NCBI GenBank assembly: GCA_945876745.1
Contig: CAMCPL010000005.1
Span: forward strand, 62,001 to 126,000
Length of the DNA: 64,000 bases
Reading direction: 5' to 3'
DNA from: an uncultured Clostridia bacterium
GTDB taxonomy: Bacteria; Bacillota; Clostridia; Oscillospirales; Acutalibacteraceae
Positions 57,674 to 64,000 of this stretch are shown one piece after another; position 1 is the first letter of the stretch; every line of letters starts with the position of its first letter. The notes beneath the pieces were generated by a model. That model made no database searches. It saw only the letters and a program-made list of their open reading frames with translations, and was not told where the DNA came from. The translations under genes and the position numbers were made by a program.

Positions 57674-58789
57674 GTGCAGTTTTTAACGCAGTATCTAAAG
57701 CAGTACGGCGGCTTTACCTTTGATGAAAAAGCGTTTTGCGAGCTTGACGCACTTGTTTTCAGTCAGCTTGCGTATATTGATTTTAACGGCGTTGTTGAAA
57801 ACGGAGAAATTACAATAGAAAGCGCCTCTTCAAATTATTATTTGCTTCATTCACAGCAGGAAATTGACTCGTTTATCGGTATCAGCGAAAAGGCGGTTAG
57901 ACTTCTTTCGCTTTGCGCAAAAACGCTCCGCTTCGGTCAGGTAAGAATTTGTAATTATGTAAATAATATCAACGACGAGATTGATAAGCAATTTTCGGGA
58001 GTCGAGTTTTTGTTCGGCGACGATGTGGTAGTTGCTTTTCGAGGTACGGATATTACGGTTACCGGCGTTAAGGAATCGGCAATGCTCAGCTATATGTTTC
58101 CCGTACCTGCCCAAATTGAAGCGCTCCATTATTTTCAGGAAAGCGCTATGACCTGTAACGGCAGGGTGTATGCCTGCGGTCATTCAAAGGGCGGCAATCT
58201 TGCCGTGTTTGCCTGTGTGAATTGCTCTAATTCACTTAAAAAGCACATAGCGGGTGTTTATGAATTTGACGCTCCGGGCTTTCCGAAATGGTTTTTTGAG
58301 CGGTATGATTATGCTCAAATAAAGGATAGGCTTCATTTTTATGCGCCTCAAAGCAGTATTGTTGGCAGAATGTTGACCCATGACGCCGTGCCCGTCGTTG
58401 TTCAAAGTACAAACAGCGGTCTCAAGCAGCATCAGGTTTCCTCGTGGGTTATTGATAACGGATGCTTTGAGGAATGTGAAAGCTTCGACTCTTTTTCGGA
58501 TTACGTCGCAGATTACATTAATGATTTGATTGAATATGTAGGAGAGGACGATTTGGAGGTTTTCTTCGATACTCTCGAATTTGTTGCCGAAAATTTGCAG
58601 ATAAACGATTATTACGATTTGAAAACGATTGATTTTCGCCGTATTTCTCGCCTTGTTGATAAGGTTCAAAATACCGACGAGGCTCAAAAGGAACGCTTTA
58701 AGCAAATTTTGAAAAAGGCTTTTTCCGACTTTACCCGCGAATATATCAAATCTCATTTTCAAAAGCTGAATAATAAAAAAACGCCGTAA
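57674..58789 (+). CDS. DUF2974 (Mbeg1-like) lipase-type alpha/beta hydrolase
   Basis: A 371-aa soluble hydrolase. VVVAFRGTD is the oxyanion/strand block of lipase class-3-like folds, ACGHSKGGNLAVF the nucleophile elbow (G-x-S-x-G), and DAPGF, SIVGRMLTHD and KQHQVSSW supply the Asp/His region. It has no signal peptide. Start is GTG 57674, since the ATG at 57672 runs straight into a stop. It closes the six-gene operon 50 bp after gene B'. It probably acts on acyl lipids or esters at the inner membrane face. Confidence 0.85.
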   Translation: MQFLTQYLKQYGGFTFDEKAFCELDALVFSQLAYIDFNGVVENGEITIESASSNYYLLHSQQEIDSFIGISEKAVRLLSLCAKTLRFGQVRICNYVNNINDEIDKQFSGVEFLFGDDVVVAFRGTDITVTGVKESAMLSYMFPVPAQIEALHYFQESAMTCNGRVYACGHSKGGNLAVFACVNCSNSLKKHIAGVYEFDAPGFPKWFFERYDYAQIKDRLHFYAPQSSIVGRMLTHDAVPVVVQSTNSGLKQHQVSSWVIDNGCFEECESFDSFSDYVADYINDLIEYVGEDDLEVFFDTLEFVAENLQINDYYDLKTIDFRRISRLVDKVQNTDEAQKERFKQILKKAFSDFTREYIKSHFQKLNNKKTP

Positions 58790-58813
58790 CGGTTTGCCCG
58801 TTGCGGCGTTTTT
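58775..58813. terminator. bidirectional terminator
   Basis: Stem ACGCCGTAACGG / CCGTTGCGGCGT (one G-U) with A- and T-tracts on both sides. Confidence 0.85.
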
Positions 58814-58823
58814 CAAAATTGTC

Positions 58824-59000
58824 TTACGCTTTGAATTCTTCGATTAATTCTTCAACTCTCGGCTCACAGCCGCCGCAGTGTGTTGATGCACCGGTTGCTT
58901 CCTTAACAGCCTCTAAAGTTGTTGCACCTGCTTCAACAGCTGCTTTGATATCGCCGGCAGTAACGTTACCGCAGAAACAAATTGTCTCGTTCAAATCCAT
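58824..59000 (-). CDS. BFD-like [2Fe-2S] protein
   Basis: A 58-aa protein. ETICFCGNVTAGDIKAAVEA and STHCGGCEPRVEELI give the C-x-C...C-x-x-C ligand set of bacterioferritin-associated-ferredoxin-like proteins (BFD, also the NirB/NifU middle domain). It may act as a small electron carrier or a sensor for iron. GGAGGGTACAAAA precedes ATG 59000. Confidence 0.88.
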   Translation of the reverse strand: MDLNETICFCGNVTAGDIKAAVEAGATTLEAVKEATGASTHCGGCEPRVEELIEEFKA

Positions 59001-59042
59001 TTTTGTACCCTCCTTTAATTTAGTAATTTTAGTATAACTCAA

Positions 59043-59318
59043 TATCGTTTCGTTGTCAACTTTGATAAAGCATTTTATGTTATTTGCTGATATTAATTAT
59101 CCGCTTATTCCCTTTTGAAGCATATTTTACGGTGTTATATGCGCCGCCATAGTTCCTTGTTATATAGGCGATTATCAGTTCGCTTGTTTACATAAAATGT
59201 TGTAATTGTCATTCAATATGTATAGTATGTTTGGAACTTTTGTTCCTTTGGAGTTATCTATAAACGGTGGCGGTTAGTCCTCTAACATAATTTATCGGTC
59301 GTGCAAAGCTCGAAAAAA
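59043..59318. other. gap holding a gene remnant
   Basis: No intact gene. It holds a decayed SLOG fragment (separate entry) and a small hairpin GGAACTTTTGTTCC near 59233-59246. Confidence 0.6.
59080..59187 (-). pseudogene. SLOG (DUF1273-like) C-terminal remnant
   Basis: An open stretch of 35 codons reading SELIIAYITRNYGGAYNTV and KYASKGNKRIINISK then TAA. It aligns with the C-terminus of the intact SLOG protein at 43442 (SDIVIGFSVRKYGGAITAIS). A stop precedes it in frame; the adjacent frame reads NYNILCKQAN, which suggests that a frameshift broke a longer gene. Confidence 0.65.
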
Positions 59319-59341
59319 GAAGCGGTCGAGATGACCGCTTC
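59319..59341 (-). terminator. terminator of reverse rubrerythrin
   Basis: Stem GAAGCGGTC / GACCGCTTC, with TTTTTTCG after it on the minus strand. Confidence 0.8.
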
Positions 59342-59350
59342 AAATATTTA

Positions 59351-59887
59351 TTAGCCGAAGTATCTTTCAAGAAGACCTGCAAATGCCTTGCCGTGTCTTG
59401 CTTCGTCTCTTGCCATTTCGTGAACTGTGTCGTGAATAGCGTCAAGACCCTGCTCCTTAGCCATCTTTGCAAGCTCAAACTTGCCCTTTGTTGCGCCGTT
59501 TTCAGCAGCAACTCTCATTTCAAGATTCTTCTTTGTTGAATCTGTAACAACCTCACCGAGAAGCTCTGCAAATTTTGCAGCGTGCTCTGCCTCTTCAAAA
59601 GCAGCCTTTTCCCAGTACATACCGATTTCAGGATAGCCCTCTCTGTGTGCAACTCTTGCCATAGCAAGATACATACCAACCTCTGTGCATTCGCCGTTGA
59701 AGTTCTCTCTTAAGCCCTTGATGATTTCTTCATCAACGCCCTGTGCAACGCCTACAATGTGTTCAGCAGCCCAAGCCATAGCTTCGCTTTCTTCTCTTAC
59801 AGCCATCTTTGCCTTACAGATAGGGCAAATATCAATTGGCTCGTCACTTTCGTATCCGCAAACCGGACAATAATACTTTTTTCCCAT
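59351..59887 (-). CDS. reverse rubrerythrin (NADH peroxidase component)
   Basis: A 178-aa protein with the domain order of reverse rubrerythrins: N-terminal rubredoxin ([20 protein letters not shown], residues 5-24), then a four-helix diiron domain with [33 protein letters not shown] and [11 protein letters not shown]. It reduces hydrogen peroxide with electrons from NADH via rubredoxin partners. It follows perR by 24 bp, so it is likely under direct PerR control. Confidence 0.93.
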   Translation of the reverse strand: MGKKYYCPVCGYESDEPIDICPICKAKMAVREESEAMAWAAEHIVGVAQGVDEEIIKGLRENFNGECTEVGMYLAMARVAHREGYPEIGMYWEKAAFEEAEHAAKFAELLGEVVTDSTKKNLEMRVAAENGATKGKFELAKMAKEQGLDAIHDTVHEMARDEARHGKAFAGLLERYFG

Positions 59888-59911
59888 TTTGAAAAACTCC
59901 TTTATAATTTA

Positions 59912-60310
59912 TTATTTACATTCAGGGCAAATGCCACTGTAATATATATCCTTTTGCCTGATATAGAAATCATCAATGCCGCCGAATTTTATGTCGAAAA
60001 TTCCGAAATCAAAAATCCTGCCGCATTTCTCACATTTGAAATGACCGTGAGTATCTATATTGGCGTCGTAGTGCACCCTGTCCTTGTCGATGGTAACGCT
60101 GATAATCAGCCCCTCTTTTTCAAGCGCCTTGAGTGCGTTATATACAGTCGTCGGTGAAAAATTCGGATTTTCCTTAATCATTACCCTGTATATCTCGTCA
60201 ACGTCGGGGTGGGTGTGATGCTCGCACAGATATTTGTAAACGGCGATACGTTGGGGAGTGGCTCTGAATGAATGAGAACGGAACAATGCCTGTATGTCGT
60301 TTGTTGTCAT
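59912..60310 (-). CDS. perR: PerR/Fur-family peroxide regulator
   Basis: A 132-aa repressor. The winged helix spans HSFRATPQRIAVYKYL to NFSPTTVYNALKALEKEGL. The regulatory metal site is HYDANIDTHGHFKCEKCG (His-rich) and the structural zinc site CEKC...CPEC. It is PerR-like rather than Fur because it forms an operon with a peroxide-reducing rubrerythrin. A box-like palindrome lies upstream. Confidence 0.88.
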   Translation of the reverse strand: MTTNDIQALFRSHSFRATPQRIAVYKYLCEHHTHPDVDEIYRVMIKENPNFSPTTVYNALKALEKEGLIISVTIDKDRVHYDANIDTHGHFKCEKCGRIFDFGIFDIKFGGIDDFYIRQKDIYYSGICPECK

Positions 60311-60325
60311 ATTACCTCTCCTTAA

Positions 60326-60340
60326 TTGTAATCACTACAA
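60326..60340. promoter_or_regulatory. Per/Fur-box-like palindrome
   Basis: TTGTAATCACTACAA, a 15-bp palindrome with arms TTGTA/TACAA, 16 bp before the perR start. It fits autoregulation. Confidence 0.6.
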
Positions 60341-60499
60341 TGTAATTATACTACGATAATATCCTTTCGTCAAGTACAATTAGCTATATTTTTATAATAT
60401 TTATTGACTGATTATTATACATTTTTTGGTTATTATTGTGGAATATTGACAAATATTTGTCAAAAATTCATTATTTTACACAAAGTTTGCTATAAAACA

Positions 60500-60527
60500 T
60501 TGACAAAAAACTGAATAATTATATAAT
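60500..60527 (+). promoter_or_regulatory. sigma-A promoter of serCA
   Basis: TTGACA, 16 bp, TATAAT, 58 bp before the serC start. Confidence 0.8.
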
Positions 60528-60585
60528 AGGTACTATGTGAATATAAATTTACAGACACAGTTTATGAAAAAGAGAGGTATTTAAT

Positions 60586-61671
60586 ATGTCAAGAGTATTT
60601 AATTTCAGCGCAGGTCCGTCAACCCTGCCGGAAAGCGTGCTTAAAAAAGCAGGCGAGGAAATAATGGATTATAAGGGAAGCGGTCAGTCCGTAATGGAAA
60701 TGAGCCACCGTTCAAAGTGGTTTGACGATATCATTAAGGAAGCCGAGGTATTAATGCGTGAGCTTTATAATGTTCCCGATAACTACAAGGTTCTGTTTTT
60801 ACAGGGCGGCGCTTCGGCACAGTTTTCGGCTATTCCGCTTAACTTTATGAATAAAAACGGTAAGGCTGATTATATTATCACAGGTCAATGGGCGAAGAAG
60901 GCTTTTCAGGAAGCACAAAAATACGGCGACGTAAAGGCTGTTGCTTCTTCGGCGGATAAAACATTTTCATATATCCCGAAGACAAAACCGGAGGATTTCA
61001 GAGAAGATGCGGACTACGTATATATTTGTATGAACAATACAATCTACGGTACTGTTTATAAGGAGCTTCCTCCTGTCGGTGATAAGGTGCTTATTGCAGA
61101 CGTATCGTCCTGCGCATTGTCCGAGCCGCTTGATATCAGCAAGTTCGGTATGGTTTATTTCGGCGCACAGAAGAATGTTGCACCTGCCGGCTTGGTTGTT
61201 GCTATCATTCGTGAGGACTTGCTCGGAAACGCAAGAGATATTTGTCCTGTTATGATGGATTATAAGATTCAGGCAGACGCTGATTCGCTTTATAACACTC
61301 CGCCTTGCTGGACAATTTATATTTGTAAGCTCGTTCTTGAATGGATTAAAGAGGAATTTGGCTCACTTGAAGCAATGAAGGCTCATAACGAAAAGAAAGC
61401 CGCAATACTTTATAATTTCCTTGATAATTCAAAGATGTTCAAGGGCACTGTTGTTCCAGAGGACAGAAGCCTTATGAATGTTCCGTTTGTAACCGACAGC
61501 GACGAGCTTAATGCAAAGTTTATTAAGGAAGCTACCGAAGCAGGCTTTGTTAACCTTAAGGGTCACAGAACAGTCGGCGGTATGCGTGCTTCTATCTATA
61601 ACGCAATGCCAATCGAGGGCGTAGAAAAGCTCGTTGAGTTTATGACAGAGTTTGAAAAGAATAATCAGTAA
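60586..61671 (+). CDS. serC: phosphoserine aminotransferase
   Basis: A 361-aa PLP enzyme, step 2 of serine synthesis from 3-phosphoglycerate. FNFSAGPSTLPESVL opens it, EMSHRSKWF and FLQGGASAQF follow, and the PLP-Lys lies in YFGAQKNVAPAG. The C-terminus SLMNVPFV and GHRTVGGMRASIYNAM binds phosphoserine. AGAGAGGTATTTAAT precedes the ATG. serA follows by 12 bp. Confidence 0.96.
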   Translation: MSRVFNFSAGPSTLPESVLKKAGEEIMDYKGSGQSVMEMSHRSKWFDDIIKEAEVLMRELYNVPDNYKVLFLQGGASAQFSAIPLNFMNKNGKADYIITGQWAKKAFQEAQKYGDVKAVASSADKTFSYIPKTKPEDFREDADYVYICMNNTIYGTVYKELPPVGDKVLIADVSSCALSEPLDISKFGMVYFGAQKNVAPAGLVVAIIREDLLGNARDICPVMMDYKIQADADSLYNTPPCWTIYICKLVLEWIKEEFGSLEAMKAHNEKKAAILYNFLDNSKMFKGTVVPEDRSLMNVPFVTDSDELNAKFIKEATEAGFVNLKGHRTVGGMRASIYNAMPIEGVEKLVEFMTEFEKNNQ

Positions 61672-61683
61672 GAGGTATATATA

Positions 61684-62844
61684 ATGTATAATATAAAATT
61701 ACTTAATAAAATATCTAATGTCGGACTTTCAAAGTTTGACACAACAAAATATACATATGCAGACGATATCGAAAATCCTGACGCTATTATGGTTCGCTCT
61801 GCATCAATGCACGATATGCAAATGCCTGAAAGCCTGCTTGCAATTGCAAGAGCAGGCGCAGGTACAAACAATATTCCCGTTGCAGACTGTGCAAAGCAGG
61901 GAATAGTCGTTTTCAATACACCCGGCGCAAACGCAAACGCAGTTAAAGAGCTTGTCGTTTTGGGACTTCTCATTTCTTCAAGAAAGGTTGCAAAGGCAAT
62001 TGATTGGTGCAAAACTATTAAGGACGAGGGCGACAATGTAGGCAAGACCGTAGAAAAGGGCAAGTCCGCATTTGCAGGTCCCGAAATTAAGGGCAAGACC
62101 CTTGCTGTTATCGGCTTGGGCGCTATCGGCAGACTTGTTGCCGACGCCGCAGTAGCTTTAGGCATGGACGTTATCGGCTACGACCCGTTTTTGCAAGAAA
62201 ATGCCGTACTTAATCCGAGTGTTAAGGTAAACAATAATCTTTCGGAAATTTTCCCTGTTGCAGATTATATTTCCGTTCACGTTCCTCTTACACCAGATAC
62301 AAAGCATATGATTAATGCCGAAACTATCGCAACAATGAAGGATACTGTTCGTGTTTTGAACTTTGCAAGAGGCGACCTTGCAGACAGCGACGCTGTTATC
62401 ACCGCTCTTGACGAGGGCAAAATGGCTTGCTATGTAACCGATTTCCCCGATGCAAAGCTTATCGGTGTTGACGGTGTTGTTGCAATTCCGCATCTCGGCG
62501 CTTCAACCCCCGAAAGTGAGGAAAACTGTGCCGCTATGGGCGCACAGGAGCTTATTGATTTCCTTGAAAAGGGAAATATCAAAAACAGCGTTAATATGCC
62601 CACCGTTATTATGGATAGAACAGGCAAGGTACGTGTAACGGTTATTCACAAAAACCAGCCTAATATGATTGCGACAATTACTGATACTATCGCAAAGGAC
62701 GGAGTAAATATCAGCTCTTTCGAGGATAAAATCAAGGGCGATATGGCTTACTCAATTATCGACTGCGACAGTGATGTCAGCGAAAAGGTTGTAAGCGATA
62801 TTGAGGCTCTTGACGGCGTTATCCGTGTTCGCACAATATTGTAG
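61684..62844 (+). CDS. serA: D-3-phosphoglycerate dehydrogenase
   Basis: A 386-aa NAD enzyme, first step of serine synthesis. The Rossmann motif VIGLGAIGRLVADAAVALG is at about residue 140; catalytic Arg/Glu/His appear in VLNFARGDL, and the terminal helix in IPHLGASTPESEENCA. Residues 318-386 are an ACT domain (VTVIHKNQPNMIATITDTIA), which normally gives serine feedback. It forms an operon with serC; serB is not adjacent. Confidence 0.96.
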   Translation: MYNIKLLNKISNVGLSKFDTTKYTYADDIENPDAIMVRSASMHDMQMPESLLAIARAGAGTNNIPVADCAKQGIVVFNTPGANANAVKELVVLGLLISSRKVAKAIDWCKTIKDEGDNVGKTVEKGKSAFAGPEIKGKTLAVIGLGAIGRLVADAAVALGMDVIGYDPFLQENAVLNPSVKVNNNLSEIFPVADYISVHVPLTPDTKHMINAETIATMKDTVRVLNFARGDLADSDAVITALDEGKMACYVTDFPDAKLIGVDGVVAIPHLGASTPESEENCAAMGAQELIDFLEKGNIKNSVNMPTVIMDRTGKVRVTVIHKNQPNMIATITDTIAKDGVNISSFEDKIKGDMAYSIIDCDSDVSEKVVSDIEALDGVIRVRTIL

Positions 62845-62955
62845 AACACAGGCAAGCCGTGTTCAGTGATATACGGCTTCTCCGTGTGATATATTTCCTT
62901 GCGGAATGTGATATTTTGCGATTAAAATCGCAAAGTGATATACGCCTTACGGCGT
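62844..62955. repeat. GTGATAT mini-hairpin array
   Basis: Four GTGATAT 7-mers separate five different palindromes: GAACAC...GTGTTC (overlaps the serA stop), ACGGCTTCTCCGT, ATTTCCTTGCGGAAT, TTTGCGATTAAAATCGCAAA and ACGCCTTACGGCGT. The layout mirrors the GCTTCAT array at 35887-35998. A dispersed hairpin repeat follows 23 bp later. Confidence 0.8.
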
Positions 62956-62978
62956 GTTGAGGTAAATTTGATTATAAT

Positions 62979-63038
62979 TTTTTATCCCCTCAGTCACTTC
63001 GTGACAGCTCCCCTTGATTCTTAAAACAAGGGGAGCCT
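62979..63038 (-). repeat. dispersed hairpin repeat, inverted copy
   Basis: On the minus strand AAGGCTCCCCTTG / CAAGGGGAGC, then GTCACGAAGTGAC, then TGAGGGGATAAAA. Confidence 0.85.
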
Positions 63039-63072
63039 TGATTCGTTAAAACAGCGTTTTGTCTTGAACAAT

Positions 63073-63136
63073 AAGGCTCCCCTTTTAATGTTATTAAGGG
63101 GAGCTGGCGGTTTTGCCGACTGAGGGGATAAAAGAA
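63073..63136 (+). repeat. dispersed hairpin repeat
   Basis: AAGGCTCCCCTT / AAGGGGAGC, then GGCGGTTTTGCCGAC and TGAGGGGATAAAAGAA. It faces the copy at 62979 with a 34-bp gap. Confidence 0.85.
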
Positions 63137-63148
63137 ACAACTAATAAA

Positions 63149-63177
63149 GCTCTCGGTTATTCTGCCGAGAGCCTTTT
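63149..63177. terminator. terminator hairpin
   Basis: Stem GCTCTCGG / CCGAGAGC followed by CTTTTT on the plus strand; it lies between serA-side repeats and the minus-strand DUF6472-like gene. Confidence 0.65.
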
Positions 63178-63180
63178 TAA

Positions 63181-63366
63181 CTAATTCTGTTTTCTGACTA
63201 TTCCGTATTCGCCAATATCCCTGCGATAATATTTGCAGGGCTTACCGTTTTTGCTGTCTTCCAAGAACCTGCCGTATTCGTCTTGGTCAAGCTGTAAATC
63301 GCAGTAGTACGTATCGTACTCTTCGTCGTATACGTTGTACCAACAGCTGTCGCAAAGCTCTGCCAT
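63181..63366 (-). CDS. small Cys-rich protein, DUF6472-like
   Basis: A 61-aa protein beginning MAELCDSCWYNVYDEEYDTY, with later YYCDLQLDQDEYGRFL and CKYYRRDIGEYG. The four cysteines (CDSC, C, C) suggest a zinc knuckle. I associate it with DUF6472 of Clostridia, function unknown. Its ATG overlaps the stop of the SecB-like gene (ATGA). Confidence 0.65.
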   Translation of the reverse strand: MAELCDSCWYNVYDEEYDTYYCDLQLDQDEYGRFLEDSKNGKPCKYYRRDIGEYGIVRKQN

Positions 63367-63773
63367 CAGTTGAGAATTTCTCCGTCGTCATTTTTTATCG
63401 GCACACCGACATTTACTGAATTTCTGTCCAGCTTCATAATCGGAATCATAAGCCCCGGCATACCGCACATAGTAGTTGTGTTGCTGATAATTTGGCGCAA
63501 AAACGGAAAAATTTGGTCAAAGGAATTTACGTGAATATCCGGCTTTTCGTCGTTTTCACCGAACGAAAATTCGCCTACCATTTCAATCTTTATTTCAAAC
63601 GGCTGCATATCCGTATCCGAAACCTTGAAGTTCAAAATGCCTATGCACTTGTTTTCTGCGTCAATGTAGTTAACGTTGTACTTCACCTGATTTTGAAGCT
63701 TAAGCTGAACGCCGTTTGCAACCTTGTTTTCAAATGAAATTGAATTTACCTTGTAGCCCTTTAGCTCTACCAT
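63366..63773 (-). CDS. SecB-like chaperone-fold protein
   Basis: A 135-aa protein. The strand pattern VELKGYKVNSISFENKV, then IKIEMVGEFSFGE, then FDQIFPFLRQIISNTTTMCG followed by MPGLMIPIM, matches the beta-sheet plus long helix of the SecB fold (compare the P-x-x-R and G-x-P-x-L-x-x-P end). Gram-positive SecB-like proteins often act as toxin-antitoxin chaperones or in protein handling, not Sec export. It is coupled to the DUF6472-like gene. Confidence 0.7.
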   Translation of the reverse strand: MVELKGYKVNSISFENKVANGVQLKLQNQVKYNVNYIDAENKCIGILNFKVSDTDMQPFEIKIEMVGEFSFGENDEKPDIHVNSFDQIFPFLRQIISNTTTMCGMPGLMIPIMKLDRNSVNVGVPIKNDDGEILN

Positions 63774-63786
63774 ATGTCATTACTCC

Positions 63787-64000
63787 TTACTTTACTAAAT
63801 TAACATTGTTGAGCTTTATATCCTCAACGCTCGGATTTACTGCCTTGCCGCTGAATCTTATGAGCTCTAAATTCTCAACATTTTCAGCGTCGATAGCGTG
63901 CTTGTAGCTGTCGCAGAGATTACCCCACGAGGTCTTTGTTTTTTCGATAATCACATTTTTTGCATACCTGATGAAGAATGCCGAGTTGTCGTATTTTTCA
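63787..64000 (-). CDS. beta-helix protein C-terminus (GH28/pectate-lyase-like), 5' end outside window
   Basis: The last 70 codons of a gene that continues to the right. The reading is FFIRYAKNVIIEKTKTSWG, HAIDAENVENLELIRFSGK, and a terminal VEDIKLNNVNLVK. The N-V-x-x-E and AENVENLEL pattern is the closing coil of right-handed beta-helix glycosidases. It may be another glycan-degrading enzyme, like the one at 17598. Confidence 0.6.
   Translation of the reverse strand, partial: EKYDNSAFFIRYAKNVIIEKTKTSWGNLCDSYKHAIDAENVENLELIRFSGKAVNPSVEDIKLNNVNLVK

Noticed and set aside
62844-62955. CRISPR array
   Set aside because: The constant units are only 7 bp, the variable units are palindromes, and no cas gene is present.

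Overview
The window looks like chromosomal DNA of a low-to-moderate GC, strictly anaerobic gut Firmicute of the Clostridia, most likely an Oscillospiraceae/Ruminococcaceae relative. The reasons are strong AGGAGG-type ribosome binding sites, sigma-A type TTGACA/TATAAT promoters, rubrerythrin-based oxygen defence, an oxygen-sensitive sulfatase maturase, several GPH-type sugar symporters, oleate hydratase, and small families typical of that group (DUF1934, DUF6809-like, DUF6472-like). Assignment is by gene content only. TGA is used as a stop.

Layout. 1-5.7 kb: the end of a sugar symporter with a divergent AraC regulator, then a decayed island with two tRNA 3'-end scars, a 423-bp direct duplication carrying an intact and a nonsense copy of a DUF6809-like gene, and a MNT/HepT toxin-antitoxin pair whose hepT is frameshifted. 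5.7-9.2 kb: a giant YhgE/Pip membrane protein and a PF06541-type membrane protein. 9.3-16.6 kb: an operon of a large Fe-S/FAD oxidoreductase, a lone HypA and a Trp-rich membrane protein, followed by a TetR regulator and oleate hydratase. 17-31 kb: a rhodanese lipoprotein, a beta-helix protein, a flavin reductase-rubredoxin-rubrerythrin fusion, and two operons for glycan handling (Gfo/Idh/MocA oxidoreductase, phosphoesterases, MFS symporters, ChbG deacetylase, PHP phosphoesterase, esterase, AraC regulator).

31-42 kb: a three-gene secretion unit (1216-aa surface protein, 57-aa peptide, lipoprotein), a TauE-type exporter, a GH13 glucosidase, LysR with azlCD, and a sodium symporter behind a structured leader. 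43-50 kb: a SLOG/ribbon-helix-helix pair, then a complete sulfatase divergon (sulfatase, symporter, TauE exporter, anaerobic sulfatase maturase). 49-54 kb: ddl, DUF1934, argS and a radical-SAM gene in one direction. 54-59 kb: a six-gene membrane operon with two paralogous membrane protein pairs and a DUF2974-like hydrolase; I do not recognise it as a described system. 59-64 kb: perR with reverse rubrerythrin, serC-serA, DUF6472-like and SecB-like genes, and the end of a beta-helix gene.

Functionally, the window points to foraging on decorated or sulfated host glycans (symporters, deacetylase, sulfatase, beta-helix proteins, GH13) together with peroxide defence. Intergenic DNA carries a dispersed hairpin family (seven copies seen), often linked to unusual arrays in which a constant 7-mer separates different mini-palindromes. 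No CRISPR array, rRNA, complete tRNA, intact transposase or integrase was found.
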